A stretch of DNA of 64,000 nt, from positions 558,001 through 622,000 of the forward strand of contig NZ_BMQB01000001.1 of NCBI RefSeq assembly GCF_014647895.1, in the 5' to 3' direction. The position numbers were made by a program, and so were the translations under genes. Position 1 is the first letter of the stretch. Each line of letters starts with the position of its first letter. The notes under the pieces are model-generated. The model made no database searches. It was not told where the DNA came from and saw nothing but the letters and a program-made list of their open reading frames with translations. This stretch comes from Pilimelia anulata. GTDB taxonomy: Bacteria; Actinomycetota; Actinomycetes; Mycobacteriales; Micromonosporaceae. Shown here one piece after another: positions 54,531 to 63,894 of this stretch.

Positions 54531-57056
54531 GCGGGCGGCCGCGGGCAGCCGGTCCGGGTCGGCCAGCCAGGTGAGGAACGCCGCGCCGGGCATCGGCCGG
54601 GCGATCCAGTAGCCCTGGATCGCGTCGCACCCGTGCGCCCGCAGGTACGCGTACTCCTGCTCCCGCTCCACGCCCTCGGCCACCACGGTGAGCCCGAGCG
54701 CCCGGCCCAGCTCCAGCGACGCGTCGGTGACCGCCCGGGTGCCGGTGTTGGCCGGCAGGTCCCGGATGAACGTCTTGTCGATCTTCATTTCGTGGATCGG
54801 CAGCTCGGCGATGCGGCCCAGCGAGGAGTGGCCGGTGCCGAAGTCGTCGATGGACAGGCGGATGCCGTGGTCGGCGAGCGCCGCCAGCGTCGCCCGGCCG
54901 CGGGCGGGGTCGTCCATCATGCCGTTCTCGGTGATCTCCAGGGTGAGCGCGCCAGCGGGCAGGCCGTGCGTGCGCAGGGCGGCCAGCACGTCCTCGGCCA
55001 GTAGCGGGTCGGCCAGCACCCGGGGGGAGAGGTTGACCGCCACCGAGATCGGGTGCCCGGCCCGGTGCCAGCCCGCGCACGCGGCCAGCGCGGTGTCCAG
55101 GATCAGGTTGGTCAGCGGCCGGATGAGGCCGGCGCGCTCGGCCAGCGGGATGAACTCGTCCGGCGGGACCGTGCCCTCCGCGTGCTGCCAGCGGGCCAGC
55201 GCCTCGGCGCCGAGGACGGCGCCGGTGGCCGGGTCGACCTTGGGCTGGTACGCCACGGTGAGGGTCCGGTCGGCGATGGCCTCCCGCAGGTCGCCCATGA
55301 GGGCGAGCCGGCGGCGGGTGCCGTGGTCGTCCTCGGGGCGGTGCACCCGGGTGCCGGCGCGGGTCTGCTTCGCCGCGTACAGGGCGATGTCGGCGCGCTG
55401 GAGCAGCCGGTCGGCGTCGACCCCGTGCTCCGGGGCGAAGCAGACGCCGACGCTGGCCCGGGTGGTCAGGGTGAGGTCGCCGACGGACACCGGTTCCTCG
55501 ATCGAGCGGCGCAGGTCGTCGGCGAGGGCGAGGATCTCGTCGGTGGACCAGGCCCGCGGGATCACCACGGCGAACTCGTCGCCGCCGAGCCGGGCGACCG
55601 TGCCGCGGGCGCCGACCCGGGCGGTCAGCCGGCGGGCGACCTCGCGCAGCAGGCCGTCGCCGACGTCGTGGCCGAGGGCGTTGTTGACCTCCTTGAACCG
55701 TTCCAGGTCCAGCAGCAGCACCCCGACCGTGCACGGGGTCGCGGTGATCGCGTCGGTCGCGTCCTGCAGGTGGGCGAGGAACTGGCGGCGGTTCGGCAGG
55801 TCGGTCAGGGCGTCGTGCAGGCCGATGTGCCGGAGCCGGTCGACCAGCCGGACGTTGGTCAGCGCCACCCCGGCGTGGGCGGCCAGCGCCTGCATGAGCC
55901 GCAGGTGCTCGGCGGTGAACGTGGGCAGGTCGGGCAGGCTGTCGGTGACGATGAGCACGCCGGTGGCGTCGTTGAGCGCCACCGGTACGGCCATCGCGTC
56001 GGCCGGCGCGGGGCCGGCGGCGGCGCGCTGGGGCGAGGCGGGCAGCAGCATGGTCGCGCCGGTGCGCGCGGGACCCCACCACGGGTCCGGCCCCGCGTCG
56101 GCGGCGGCAGTGCTGAACTCGCCGCGGCCGGACAGCCGGATCCGGACGGCGGGGGCGGCGGGCCCCGCGCCGGCCACCACGAGGGTGGCGGACTCGGCCC
56201 GGAGCAGGTCGCGGGCGCGGCTGAGGACGATCCGGGCGACGTCGTCGGGGTCGTGCGAGCCGCCGAGCGCGCGGGTGAAGGCGTACAGCTCCTCGACCTG
56301 GGCGTGGCCGCGGGTCTGCTGGGCGTACCGGCGGAAGGCCAGGTAGATGGCCACGGACAGCACGCCGAGCAGGAGCGCCGCCCGCACCTCCTCGCGGACC
56401 ACCAGCGCGGTGACCAGGCCGAGGGTGGTGGTGACGGCGACCAGCGGGAGCTGGAACAGGTTCTTGATGTCGGCGGTGAGCAGCCGGTGCCACTCCGAGT
56501 TGTCGTCGTGCAGCGCGATGACGGCCGTGATCAGCACGATCGACACCAGGTCGGCGGCGAACGTCGCGGCGAAGGCGGCCGCCCACATCAGCGGGCTGTG
56601 CGGGTCCGCCGAGCCGGTGACCAGGTGGAAGACGGCGGCGGCCACCGTGATCTGGGTGGCGTACAGGGCGAGGTTGAAGCCCAGCTTGCTGCCCCGCTGC
56701 CGGCGGAACACCGTCAGCCCGAGCACCGCCCCGGCGACCCGGACCGCCAGCAGCGGCGCGGGGTCGAGCAGGACCAGCCCCAGCACCAGCGGGATCTCGC
56801 TCAGGCTCAGGGTGTGCGATCCCCGCCGGACCGGGAACGTCACGACGAACTTCTCGGCCAGCGCGAACAGCAGGCCGACGGCCACGAGCGCGGCCGGCGA
56901 GCGGACCGGGTCCGGCGGTCCGCCGGCGGCCAGCCAGGCCGCCTGGCCGGCCACGACGAGCGCGGCCAGGCCGACGGCCAACTGGATCACCCGGGCGCCG
57001 GGGGTGCGCCAGGCGGCGCCCCGGCGGCGGTCGGGGTTCGGGGCGGCAGCGGACAC
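54516..57056 (-). CDS. Membrane GGDEF-EAL (c-di-GMP turnover) protein
   Basis: 846 residues. An N-terminal region of about eight hydrophobic helices (MASE-like, residues 20-230) precedes a GAF-type sensor (about 240-400). The GGDEF domain has RLGGDEFAV intact, and the EAL domain contains [25 protein letters not shown] and a VAEGVE block. Both motifs look competent, so it may make and hydrolyse c-di-GMP, with one activity used only for regulation. GTG 57056 follows GGGGAGGAGG. It lies downstream of nothing on the same strand and is probably a single-gene unit next to the chemoreceptor. Confidence 0.93.
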   Translation of the reverse strand: MSAAAPNPDRRRGAAWRTPGARVIQLAVGLAALVVAGQAAWLAAGGPPDPVRSPAALVAVGLLFALAEKFVVTFPVRRGSHTLSLSEIPLVLGLVLLDPAPLLAVRVAGAVLGLTVFRRQRGSKLGFNLALYATQITVAAAVFHLVTGSADPHSPLMWAAAFAATFAADLVSIVLITAVIALHDDNSEWHRLLTADIKNLFQLPLVAVTTTLGLVTALVVREEVRAALLLGVLSVAIYLAFRRYAQQTRGHAQVEELYAFTRALGGSHDPDDVARIVLSRARDLLRAESATLVVAGAGPAAPAVRIRLSGRGEFSTAAADAGPDPWWGPARTGATMLLPASPQRAAAGPAPADAMAVPVALNDATGVLIVTDSLPDLPTFTAEHLRLMQALAAHAGVALTNVRLVDRLRHIGLHDALTDLPNRRQFLAHLQDATDAITATPCTVGVLLLDLERFKEVNNALGHDVGDGLLREVARRLTARVGARGTVARLGGDEFAVVIPRAWSTDEILALADDLRRSIEEPVSVGDLTLTTRASVGVCFAPEHGVDADRLLQRADIALYAAKQTRAGTRVHRPEDDHGTRRRLALMGDLREAIADRTLTVAYQPKVDPATGAVLGAEALARWQHAEGTVPPDEFIPLAERAGLIRPLTNLILDTALAACAGWHRAGHPISVAVNLSPRVLADPLLAEDVLAALRTHGLPAGALTLEITENGMMDDPARGRATLAALADHGIRLSIDDFGTGHSSLGRIAELPIHEMKIDKTFIRDLPANTGTRAVTDASLELGRALGLTVVAEGVEREQEYAYLRAHGCDAIQGYWIARPMPGAAFLTWLADPDRLPAAARPRAA

Positions 57057-57156
57057 GCGACCCCTCCTCCCCGCTCGACGCCGTGCTACCCCTGCCCGGT
57101 CGGCAGCCGACCGCCGCGGTTGAGGAGCCCGGCGCCGCGATCGCCCGGCCGGGCGA

Positions 57157-58968
57157 TCACCAGATGCGGCCTGTCCAGGAACGTCCCGACCAGGTCACGT
57201 TCGTCCAGGATCGTCCCGACCACAGCGCGCCCGTCCAGGAACGCCCGGTCCAGGTCACGGCGGCCCAGATCCCGCTCAGGAACGAGGTGCCCGCCCAGAC
57301 GGAGCCGTTCCAGCTCCCGCCGGTCCAGGCGGTGCCGTTGCGGGACGCGACGGTCCACTTGGCCGGCACCCAGGGGTTGCCGAAGATGTCCCGCTCGCCG
57401 ACCAGCTCCTGGGCGGTCTCGGGGTTGACCACGTGGGCCGTACCGCGGGACAGCTCCAGCGAGCCCATGCCGGTCGCGGCCGTGTGCCGCTGGGTGGCGG
57501 TGAGGGAGCCCACCGAGGTGTTGTTCAGGGTGGACAGCAGCGTGGCACCGCCGATGTCGAGCTGGCCGGCGCCGGCCGCGGTCGAGTCGCCGGAGACCCG
57601 GTCGGCGCTGTCCACCAGGACCTTCTTGATCTGGTCCGGGGTGAGGGTCGGCCGCTTCTCCAGCAGCAGCGCCACCGAGCCGGAGACCACCGCCGCCGCC
57701 TGCGACGTGCCGCTGCCGCGGAACAGCCGCTGGGTGCCGTTCTTGTCGGCGACCCGGGCGGCCGGGTTCTCGTTGTCGACCTTCGAGCCGGGGGCGCGCA
57801 GCGAGACCACCGAGCGGCCGGACGCCAGCAGGTCGGCGTGCCGGTTGGCGCTGCCCTTGGTGCTGAAGTCGGCCACGCTGTCGTCCAGCCGGCTCGTCGT
57901 GCCCTTGGAGTCGGCGGCGCCGACGGCGATGACGTACGGGTTGGCCGCCGGCATCCGGACCCGGGTCGCGGCGGCGCCGTCGTTGCCCACGGCGACCACG
58001 ACCACGATGCCCTTGCGCCAGGCCGCCTCGACGGCGAACGACAGCGGGTCGAGCGAGGCGGCCTGGATGGAGTCGGTGCCGAAGGACAGGTTCAGCACGC
58101 GGATGTTCAGGCCGGTGTCGTTGCGGTGCTGGACGACCCAGTCGATCGCCGCGAGCACCTGGGACACGTCGGTCGCGCCGTCCTCGGCGGCGACCTTCAG
58201 GCTGACCAGGTGCGCGCCGGGGGCGATGCCGTCGAACCGCGGCGTGCTGCCGCTCGTGGCCGGGTCGTTGCCGGCGATGATGCCGGCCATGTGCGTGCCG
58301 TGGCCGTAGGTGTCGACGTTGCGCAGGCTCGGCGTCTGCGACTCGAAGGACAGGTCCGGGCCCTTGATCACCTTGCCGGCGCGGTCCAGGCCGCGGACCG
58401 GCGCGACGCCGGAGTCGATCAGCGCGACGCCGATGCCCTTGCCGGTGGGGGTGCTGGAGCCGGTCTCGTTGCGCCAGGAGCCCCAGCTCGAGTCGCCCCA
58501 ACTGTCGTAGCCCCAGCCGTTGTCGTCGTCATCGTCGCCGAACAGCGACGAGCCGAGGCCGCTGCTGTAGCCGCCGCCCCCGCCACCACCGCTGTAGCCC
58601 CCGCCGCCGCCACCGCCGCTCCCGCCACCGCCGCCGCCGAACGCCTTCATCCGGACAGTGCCGTCGGCCGTCACGCCGGCGATGCCGGGCGCGCGGCGCA
58701 GCGCCGGCACGGCCGCCGCGGGGACCCGCGCGGTGAAGCCGGAGATCACGTCGAGGGAGCTGCCGACCGTACCGCCGGCGCGCGCGACCAGCGCCCGGGC
58801 CGCGGCGGCGTCGCCGGGCCCCGCGGTGCGGACGATGACGTCCAGGTCGGGAGTCGCGGCGGCCGCGGCGGGGGTCGCGCCGGCGAGTGCGCCGACGGTC
58901 AGGGTCAGCGCGGCCGCGCCGGCCGTGATCCGTGCGAACCGGCTCGAGGAACGTCCGTGTGTACGCAT
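57157..58968 (-). CDS. Secreted S8 subtilase with Gly-rich linker and Trp-rich tail
   Basis: 603 residues. The signal peptide (FARITAGAAALTLTVGALAG) is followed by an I9-like propeptide (to about 105), then a Gly-rich stretch (111-136) and an acidic Trp-rich segment (about 145-165) before the catalytic domain. The triad is Asp185 (ALIDSGV), His223 (YGHGTHMAG) and Ser422 (GSGTSQAAA). The last 70 residues are Trp repeats of the form WSGRSWTG. Such tails occur in some actinobacterial subtilases and may bind the cell surface or substrate. ATG 58968 follows AGGAGAAGC. Confidence 0.9.
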   Translation of the reverse strand: MRTHGRSSSRFARITAGAAALTLTVGALAGATPAAAAATPDLDVIVRTAGPGDAAAARALVARAGGTVGSSLDVISGFTARVPAAAVPALRRAPGIAGVTADGTVRMKAFGGGGGGSGGGGGGGYSGGGGGGGYSSGLGSSLFGDDDDDNGWGYDSWGDSSWGSWRNETGSSTPTGKGIGVALIDSGVAPVRGLDRAGKVIKGPDLSFESQTPSLRNVDTYGHGTHMAGIIAGNDPATSGSTPRFDGIAPGAHLVSLKVAAEDGATDVSQVLAAIDWVVQHRNDTGLNIRVLNLSFGTDSIQAASLDPLSFAVEAAWRKGIVVVVAVGNDGAAATRVRMPAANPYVIAVGAADSKGTTSRLDDSVADFSTKGSANRHADLLASGRSVVSLRAPGSKVDNENPAARVADKNGTQRLFRGSGTSQAAAVVSGSVALLLEKRPTLTPDQIKKVLVDSADRVSGDSTAAGAGQLDIGGATLLSTLNNTSVGSLTATQRHTAATGMGSLELSRGTAHVVNPETAQELVGERDIFGNPWVPAKWTVASRNGTAWTGGSWNGSVWAGTSFLSGIWAAVTWTGRSWTGALWSGRSWTNVTWSGRSWTGRIW

Positions 58969-59214
58969 CGCTTCTCCTCCACGCGCGCCGGCAAGGGGGC
59001 TTCCTGCCCCGACGCGGAAGCAGAGATCGGTCCGGCCCGGGACCTCCTTAGGAACCGCCCGGGAAATCCATACCGGCCCGGCGGGTCCGGCCGGACGGCG
59101 TACGGCCCATCGGCATATCGGCGCAAATCACCACGAACGGGCATCGATTCAGGTTACGGTCCGGACAGGGACCCCCGGCCGGCGGGCGGCCTGCCCCCAC
59201 CCCGAGGAGGAACC

Positions 59215-60294
59215 GTGCGACGTGCGATCGCGCTCGGCGCCACCGCGCTGCTGCTCACCGGCACCGCGGCGTGCGGCGACAAGGACCGGGCCGGCGACGG
59301 CCGCAAGGCGCGGGTGGGCGTGATCCTGCCCGACAGCGCCACCTCCGCCCGCTGGGAGACCGCCGACCGGGTCTTCCTCAAGCAGGCGTTCGACGCCGCG
59401 GGGGTGGAGTCGGACATCCAGAACGCGCAGGGCAACAAGACCCAGTTCCAGACGATCGCCGACCAGATGGTCACCAACGGCGCGAACGTCCTGATGATCG
59501 TCAACCTGGACTCCGGCACCGGCAAGGCCGTGCTGAGCAAGGCCAAGAACCAGGGCGTCGCCACGATCGACTACGACCGGCTCACCCTCGGCGGCGGCGC
59601 GTCGTACTACGTCAGCTTCGACAACGTGGCCGTCGGCAAGCTCCAGGGGCAGGGGCTGGTCGACTGCCTCACCGCCAAGAACGTGGCCAAGCCGGTCGTC
59701 GCGTACCTCAACGGCGCCCCGACGGACAACAACGCCAAGCTGTTCAAGGAGGGGTACGACTCGGTCCTCAAGCCGAGGTTCGACGCCGGCCAGTACGCCA
59801 AGGGCCCGGACCAGGACGTACCCGACTGGAACAACACCACCGGCGGGACGATCTTCGAACAGATGCTCACCTCCACCCGCAACCGGATCGACGGGGTGCT
59901 GGCCGCCAACGACGGCCTGGGCAACGCGGCCATCGCCGTGCTGAAGAAGAACAAGCTCAACGGGCGGGTCCCGGTCACCGGCCAGGACGCCACCGTGCAG
60001 GGCCTGCAGAACGTCCTCGCCGGCGACCAGTGCATGACCGTCTACAAGGCGATCAAGAAGGAGGCACAGGCCGCCGCCGACCTGGCCGTCAAGCTGGCCA
60101 AGGGGGAGAAGGGCGACACCACCGCCACGGTCAAGGACACCGAGAGCGGCCAGGACGTCCCCGCCGTGCTGCTCGAACCGCAGTCGATCACCAAGGCCAA
60201 CGTGAAGGCCGTGGTCGACGACGGGTTCGTCACCAAGGCCCAGCTCTGCACCGCCGCGTACGCGGCCCTGTGCACGCAGGCCGGGATCAGCTAG
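59215..60294 (+). CDS. Sugar ABC transporter substrate-binding lipoprotein (XylF-like)
   Basis: 359 residues. The lipobox is LLTGTAACG, with Cys near residue 20 as the lipidated residue. The mature protein is a type 1 periplasmic binding protein (VGVILPDSATSARWETADR, TIDYDRLTLGG, NDGLGNAAIAVLKKN, GQDATVQGLQNVLAGDQC), closest to xylose-binding XylF. GTG 59215 has GAGGAGG upstream. The ATP-binding and permease genes follow at five bases and by overlap. The exact sugar is unproven. Confidence 0.93.
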   Translation: MRRAIALGATALLLTGTAACGDKDRAGDGRKARVGVILPDSATSARWETADRVFLKQAFDAAGVESDIQNAQGNKTQFQTIADQMVTNGANVLMIVNLDSGTGKAVLSKAKNQGVATIDYDRLTLGGGASYYVSFDNVAVGKLQGQGLVDCLTAKNVAKPVVAYLNGAPTDNNAKLFKEGYDSVLKPRFDAGQYAKGPDQDVPDWNNTTGGTIFEQMLTSTRNRIDGVLAANDGLGNAAIAVLKKNKLNGRVPVTGQDATVQGLQNVLAGDQCMTVYKAIKKEAQAAADLAVKLAKGEKGDTTATVKDTESGQDVPAVLLEPQSITKANVKAVVDDGFVTKAQLCTAAYAALCTQAGIS

Positions 60295-60298
60295 CCCG

Positions 60299-61105
60299 AT
60301 GAGCGGCGAGCCGCTGCTGCGCCTGCGCGGGATCGACAAGGCGTTCGGTCCCGTACAGGTGCTGCGCGGCGTCGACCTGGACGCCCCGGCCGGCGAGGTC
60401 ACCGCGCTGGTCGGGGACAACGGCGCCGGCAAGTCCACGCTCGTCAAGTGCGTCGCCGGGATCCACCCGATCGACGCCGGCGAGATCGTCTTCGACGGCC
60501 GGGCGGTGTCGGTCGCCAGCCCGCGGGACGCCGCCGCGCTCGGCATCGAGGTCGTGTACCAGGACCTCGCCCTCTGCGACAACCTGGACATCGTCCAGAA
60601 CATGTTCCTCGGCCGGGAGCGCCGCCGCGGCCTCGTGCTCGACGAGGCGGCGATGGAGCGGCTCGCGGGGGAGACCCTGGCCGGGCTGTCCGTGCGGACC
60701 GTGACCTCGCTGCGGCAGCTCGTCGCCAGCCTGTCCGGCGGCCAGCGGCAGACCGTCGCGATCGCCAAGGCCGTGCTGTGGAACAGCCGGGTGGTCATCC
60801 TCGACGAGCCGACCGCCGCCCTCGGCGTCGCCCAGACCGAGCAGGTGCTGGACCTGGTCCGCCGGCTCGCCGACGGCGGCCTCGCCGTCATCCTCATCAC
60901 GCACAACATGAACGACGTCTTCCGCGTCTGCGACCGGATCGCCGCCCTCTACCTCGGCCGGATGGCGGCGCAGGTCCGGACCGCCGACGTCAGCCACGGC
61001 CGGGTGGTCGAGCTGATCACCGCCGGGCGCAGCGGCGACCTCGGCCTGCCCGCGGAGATCACCACGGCGGCCGTCGACCTGACCGCACCGGAGGCCCCCG
61101 GATGA
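60299..61105 (+). CDS. Sugar ABC transporter ATP-binding protein (XylG-like, single domain)
   Basis: 268 residues. Walker A GDNGAGKST (39-47), signature LSGGQ, Walker B VVILDEPTAAL and H-loop LITHN are all intact. Classical XylG/RbsA proteins have two ABC domains in about 500 residues, so this single-domain form acts as a homodimer. Its stop overlaps the permease ATG (ATGA). Confidence 0.95.
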   Translation: MSGEPLLRLRGIDKAFGPVQVLRGVDLDAPAGEVTALVGDNGAGKSTLVKCVAGIHPIDAGEIVFDGRAVSVASPRDAAALGIEVVYQDLALCDNLDIVQNMFLGRERRRGLVLDEAAMERLAGETLAGLSVRTVTSLRQLVASLSGGQRQTVAIAKAVLWNSRVVILDEPTAALGVAQTEQVLDLVRRLADGGLAVILITHNMNDVFRVCDRIAALYLGRMAAQVRTADVSHGRVVELITAGRSGDLGLPAEITTAAVDLTAPEAPG

Positions 61106-62334
61106 CCGCCCCCACCCCGGCCCCCGCGCCGACCGTCGCGGGCCACCTGCGCGGGTACCTCGGCCGGGTCCGCGGCGGCGACATCGGCGCGCTACCGGCG
61201 CTGTTCGGCCTGGTCGTGCTGTGCGCGGTCTTCGCCGTCGTCCGGCCCGCCTTCCTCACCGCCGGCAACTTCGCCAACCTGTTCGCCCAGGGCGCCGCCG
61301 TCACGCTGATCGCGATGGGGCTGGTCTTCGTCCTGCTGCTCGGCGAGATCGACCTGTCCGCCGGCTTCGCCAGCGGGGTGTGCGCGGCGGTGCTCGCGGT
61401 GGGCCTGGTCGAGCACGACCTGCCCTGGTCGGTGGCGCTGCTGGCCGCGCTCGGCACCGGCATGCTCATCGGCCTGCTGCTCGGCTTCCTCGTCGCCCGG
61501 GTGGGCATCCCGTCGTTCGTGGTGACGCTCGCGGCGTTCCTCGCCTTCCAGGGCGTCGTGCTGCTGCTGATCGAGGGCGGCCGCAACATCTCCATCACCG
61601 ACCCGGTGGTGCTGGCCATCGCGAACAAGAACCTGCCGCCCGGCTGGAGCGTCACCCTGGCGGTCGCCGCGGTCGCGGTGTTCGCGCTGGTCCAGGTACT
61701 GCGGCTGCGCACCCGGACCCGGCTCGGCCTGACCCGCGACCCGTGGGGGATCGTCGCGCTGCGCGTCGGCGGTCTGGCCGTCCTGCTCGGCGTCGCCGTC
61801 GCGATGCTGAACCTGGAGCGCAGCCGCAGCCCCGCGGTCTCGCTGCGCGGCGTACCGCTGGTCGTGCCGCTGATCGCCGCGCTGCTCGTGGTCGGCACGT
61901 TCGTCCTGCACCGGACCGCGTACGGCCGGCACGTCTACGCCGTCGGCGGCAACCGCGAGGCGGCCCGCCGGGCCGGCATCCGGGTCGACCGGATCCGCAT
62001 CTCGGTGTTCGTGATCAGCTCGGCCATGGCCGCCGTCGGCGGCATCGTGGCGGCCAGCCGCGGCAACTCGGTCGACGCGAACACCGGCGGCAGCAACGTG
62101 CTGCTGTACGCGGTCGGGGCGGCGGTCATCGGGGGGACCAGCCTGTTCGGCGGCAAGGGGCGGATGCTCGACGCCGTGCTGGGCGGGGCAGTGATCGCGG
62201 TGATCGACAACGGGATGGGCCTGCTCGGGTACAGCGCCGGCACCAAGTTCGTCTTCACCGGCCTGGTCCTGCTGCTGGCGGCAGGCGTGGACGCGCTGTC
62301 CCGCCGCCGCGCCGCCGCCACCGGCCTGCGCTGA
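61102..62334 (+). CDS. Sugar ABC transporter permease (XylH-like)
   Basis: 410 residues with about ten hydrophobic helices of the BPD_transp_2 fold. GEIDLSAGFASGV and VARVGIPSFVVTLAAFLAFQG, and later GTSLFGGKGRMLDAVLGG, are the conserved cytoplasmic and membrane blocks of XylH. ATG 61102 overlaps the ATPase stop. It completes the three-gene importer. No sugar kinase, isomerase or local regulator is adjacent, so the specificity rests on family resemblance only. Confidence 0.95.
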   Translation: MTAPTPAPAPTVAGHLRGYLGRVRGGDIGALPALFGLVVLCAVFAVVRPAFLTAGNFANLFAQGAAVTLIAMGLVFVLLLGEIDLSAGFASGVCAAVLAVGLVEHDLPWSVALLAALGTGMLIGLLLGFLVARVGIPSFVVTLAAFLAFQGVVLLLIEGGRNISITDPVVLAIANKNLPPGWSVTLAVAAVAVFALVQVLRLRTRTRLGLTRDPWGIVALRVGGLAVLLGVAVAMLNLERSRSPAVSLRGVPLVVPLIAALLVVGTFVLHRTAYGRHVYAVGGNREAARRAGIRVDRIRISVFVISSAMAAVGGIVAASRGNSVDANTGGSNVLLYAVGAAVIGGTSLFGGKGRMLDAVLGGAVIAVIDNGMGLLGYSAGTKFVFTGLVLLLAAGVDALSRRRAAATGLR

Positions 62335-62467
62335 CGCCGGGCCGCCGGCCGCACCGACCGCGGGCCGCCCCGCCGGTGGCGGCCGCGCCGGGCCGCCGGC
62401 GGGCGGGCGGTTTGGGGCGGGCGTCCGGTGGTGAAGGACGGCGCATGATCCCGCCCGGAGCCCGCCC

Positions 62468-63289
62468 ATGAACGCCGCCGCCCGCGCCGGCCACGCCGTC
62501 CGCCGGGTCGCCCGGCACCCCGCGATCACCCGGACCGCCCGCGCCGGCCTGGTCGGCTTCGGCCTCGTCCACCTGCTCATCGCCTGGCTGGCCGTGCTCA
62601 TCGCCCTCGGCCGCCCGGCGCCCGAGGGCGACCAGAGCGGCGCCCTGCACCAGCTCGCCGCGCAGCCCGCCGGGGTGTGGCTGGTCGGCGCCGTCGCGCT
62701 CGGCCTGGCCGCGCTCGTCGTCTGGCAGGCGACCACGGCACTCGCCGGCCCGTACCGCGCCCGGGCCGGCGAGTGGGGCCGCCGGGCGATCGCCGCCGGC
62801 CGGGCGGTCGTGTACGGCGCCGCCGCCGGCACCGCGCTGGGCGTCCTGCGGCACGCCCGGCCGTCCAGCGCCGCCCAGCAGCAGACCGCCACCGCCCGGC
62901 TGATGGAGGCCCCCGGCGGGCGGGTGTTCGTGGGCGCGGCCGGCGTGGTCGTCGCGGCGATCGGGCTGGGGATGCTCGGGTACGGCGTGCTGCGCCGGTA
63001 CGAACGCAAGCTCGACACCGGCCGGATGCCCCGGCCGGTGCGCCGGCTGACGGCGGTGGCGGGCGTCGCGGGGTACGGCGCGAAGGGAGTGGCGTACGGC
63101 GTCGCCGGGGTGCTCGTCCTGCTCGCGGCCGTCCACTTCGACCCGGGGCGCTCGCGCGGGCTGGACGCCGCGCTGCGCACGCTCGCCGCCCAGCCCGCGG
63201 GGGCGTGGCTGCTGGGCGCGGTAGCCCTGGGCTTCGCCTGCTACGCCACCGTCTGCGTCATCCAGTCCCGCTACCGCACCGACCTCTGA
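62468..63289 (+). CDS. DUF1206 membrane protein
   Basis: 273 residues with about six transmembrane helices arranged as repeated pairs (RAGLVGFGLVHLLIAWLAV, YGAKGVAYGVAGVLVLLA). The GLVHLLIAWLA and AAQPAGVWLVGAVALG motifs, each appearing twice, are characteristic of DUF1206. No function is established. ATG 62468 stands alone; the gene's stop lies in a 15-bp tandem duplication (63284-63313). Confidence 0.88.
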   Translation: MNAAARAGHAVRRVARHPAITRTARAGLVGFGLVHLLIAWLAVLIALGRPAPEGDQSGALHQLAAQPAGVWLVGAVALGLAALVVWQATTALAGPYRARAGEWGRRAIAAGRAVVYGAAAGTALGVLRHARPSSAAQQQTATARLMEAPGGRVFVGAAGVVVAAIGLGMLGYGVLRRYERKLDTGRMPRPVRRLTAVAGVAGYGAKGVAYGVAGVLVLLAAVHFDPGRSRGLDAALRTLAAQPAGAWLLGAVALGFACYATVCVIQSRYRTDL

Positions 63290-63313
63290 CGCCACCCCCT
63301 CTGACGCCATCCC
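63284..63313 (+). repeat. 15-bp tandem duplication across a stop codon
   Basis: CTCTGACGCCACCCC (63284-63298) is followed directly by CTCTGACGCCATCCC (63299-63313). The first copy holds the last codon and TGA of the DUF1206 gene. Only one base differs. Confidence 0.9.
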
Positions 63314-63476
63314 GTCGCCGCGCGACCGGTGGGTGATCATGGGGTGGGCACCCTATCCGGCGCCGATCCGGTGCGTGGGGCCGTGTCGGGCGCGGCAGCC
63401 GGGCGGGTGAGGCGGTGACCCCGGACGGCGCGGGGCAGTGTCCGGAAGGGGCACTGCGGCGTTGGGGTGGGAGGGG

Positions 63477-63674
63477 TTACGGGGTGGTGACGGCGTCGGC
63501 GGCCTCGTCGACGGTGTACTCCCCGTCCGGGAGCGCGTCCAGGCGCAGCAGGGCCTCCGCCGGCATGTCGTCGGCGGCGGCGTGCTGGAAGATCGCGACG
63601 CCGCTCAACCGCTCGCGGCCGGCGTAGATGCGGTCGAGCAGCTCGGTGATCTGCTCCCTGGTCGTGTCGAGCAT
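63477..63674 (-). CDS. Small acidic protein, DUF2795-like
   Basis: 65 residues. REQITELLDRIYAGRERLSG is a predicted helix, then ADDMPAEALLRLDALPDGEY and an acidic tail VDEAADAV. The segment with a turn and LxxLPDxEY resembles DUF2795 proteins. No catalytic residues. ATG 63674 has AGGGAGCAG upstream. It stands alone, opposite the STAS-like gene. Function unknown. Confidence 0.65.
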   Translation of the reverse strand: MLDTTREQITELLDRIYAGRERLSGVAIFQHAAADDMPAEALLRLDALPDGEYTVDEAADAVTTP

Positions 63675-63750
63675 GCTGTTCCGGTACCCGCGCCGGCGGC
63701 GCCGAAACCGCGCGACCCGCGGCGCGGGCGACCGGCGGCGGGGTTTCGGG

Positions 63751-63791
63751 CGAGTGGAATCCCGGCAATGTCGAGTGGAATCCCGGCAATG
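63751..63791. promoter_or_regulatory. Two 20-bp direct repeats with 21-bp period
   Basis: CGAGTGGAATCCCGGCAATG is present exactly at 63751-63770 and 63772-63791, two helical turns apart, in the promoter region of the gene at 63895. The spacing places both copies on one DNA face, as for a dimeric activator or repressor. Confidence 0.6.
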
Positions 63792-63894
63792 AGGTGTGCG
63801 CCGCCGGCGGTCGGGGGTAAGTCTGACACTCGACCGAGAACACGCACCCCCCTCGTGGCGTCGGTCGCCGCAGGGTCACCGGAGTGGAGGTCCG

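Noticed and set aside
59215-62334. Assigning xylose as the certain substrate of the ABC transporter
   Set aside because: No xylose catabolic gene is adjacent and the ATPase is single-domain; XylFGH resemblance alone does not fix the sugar.
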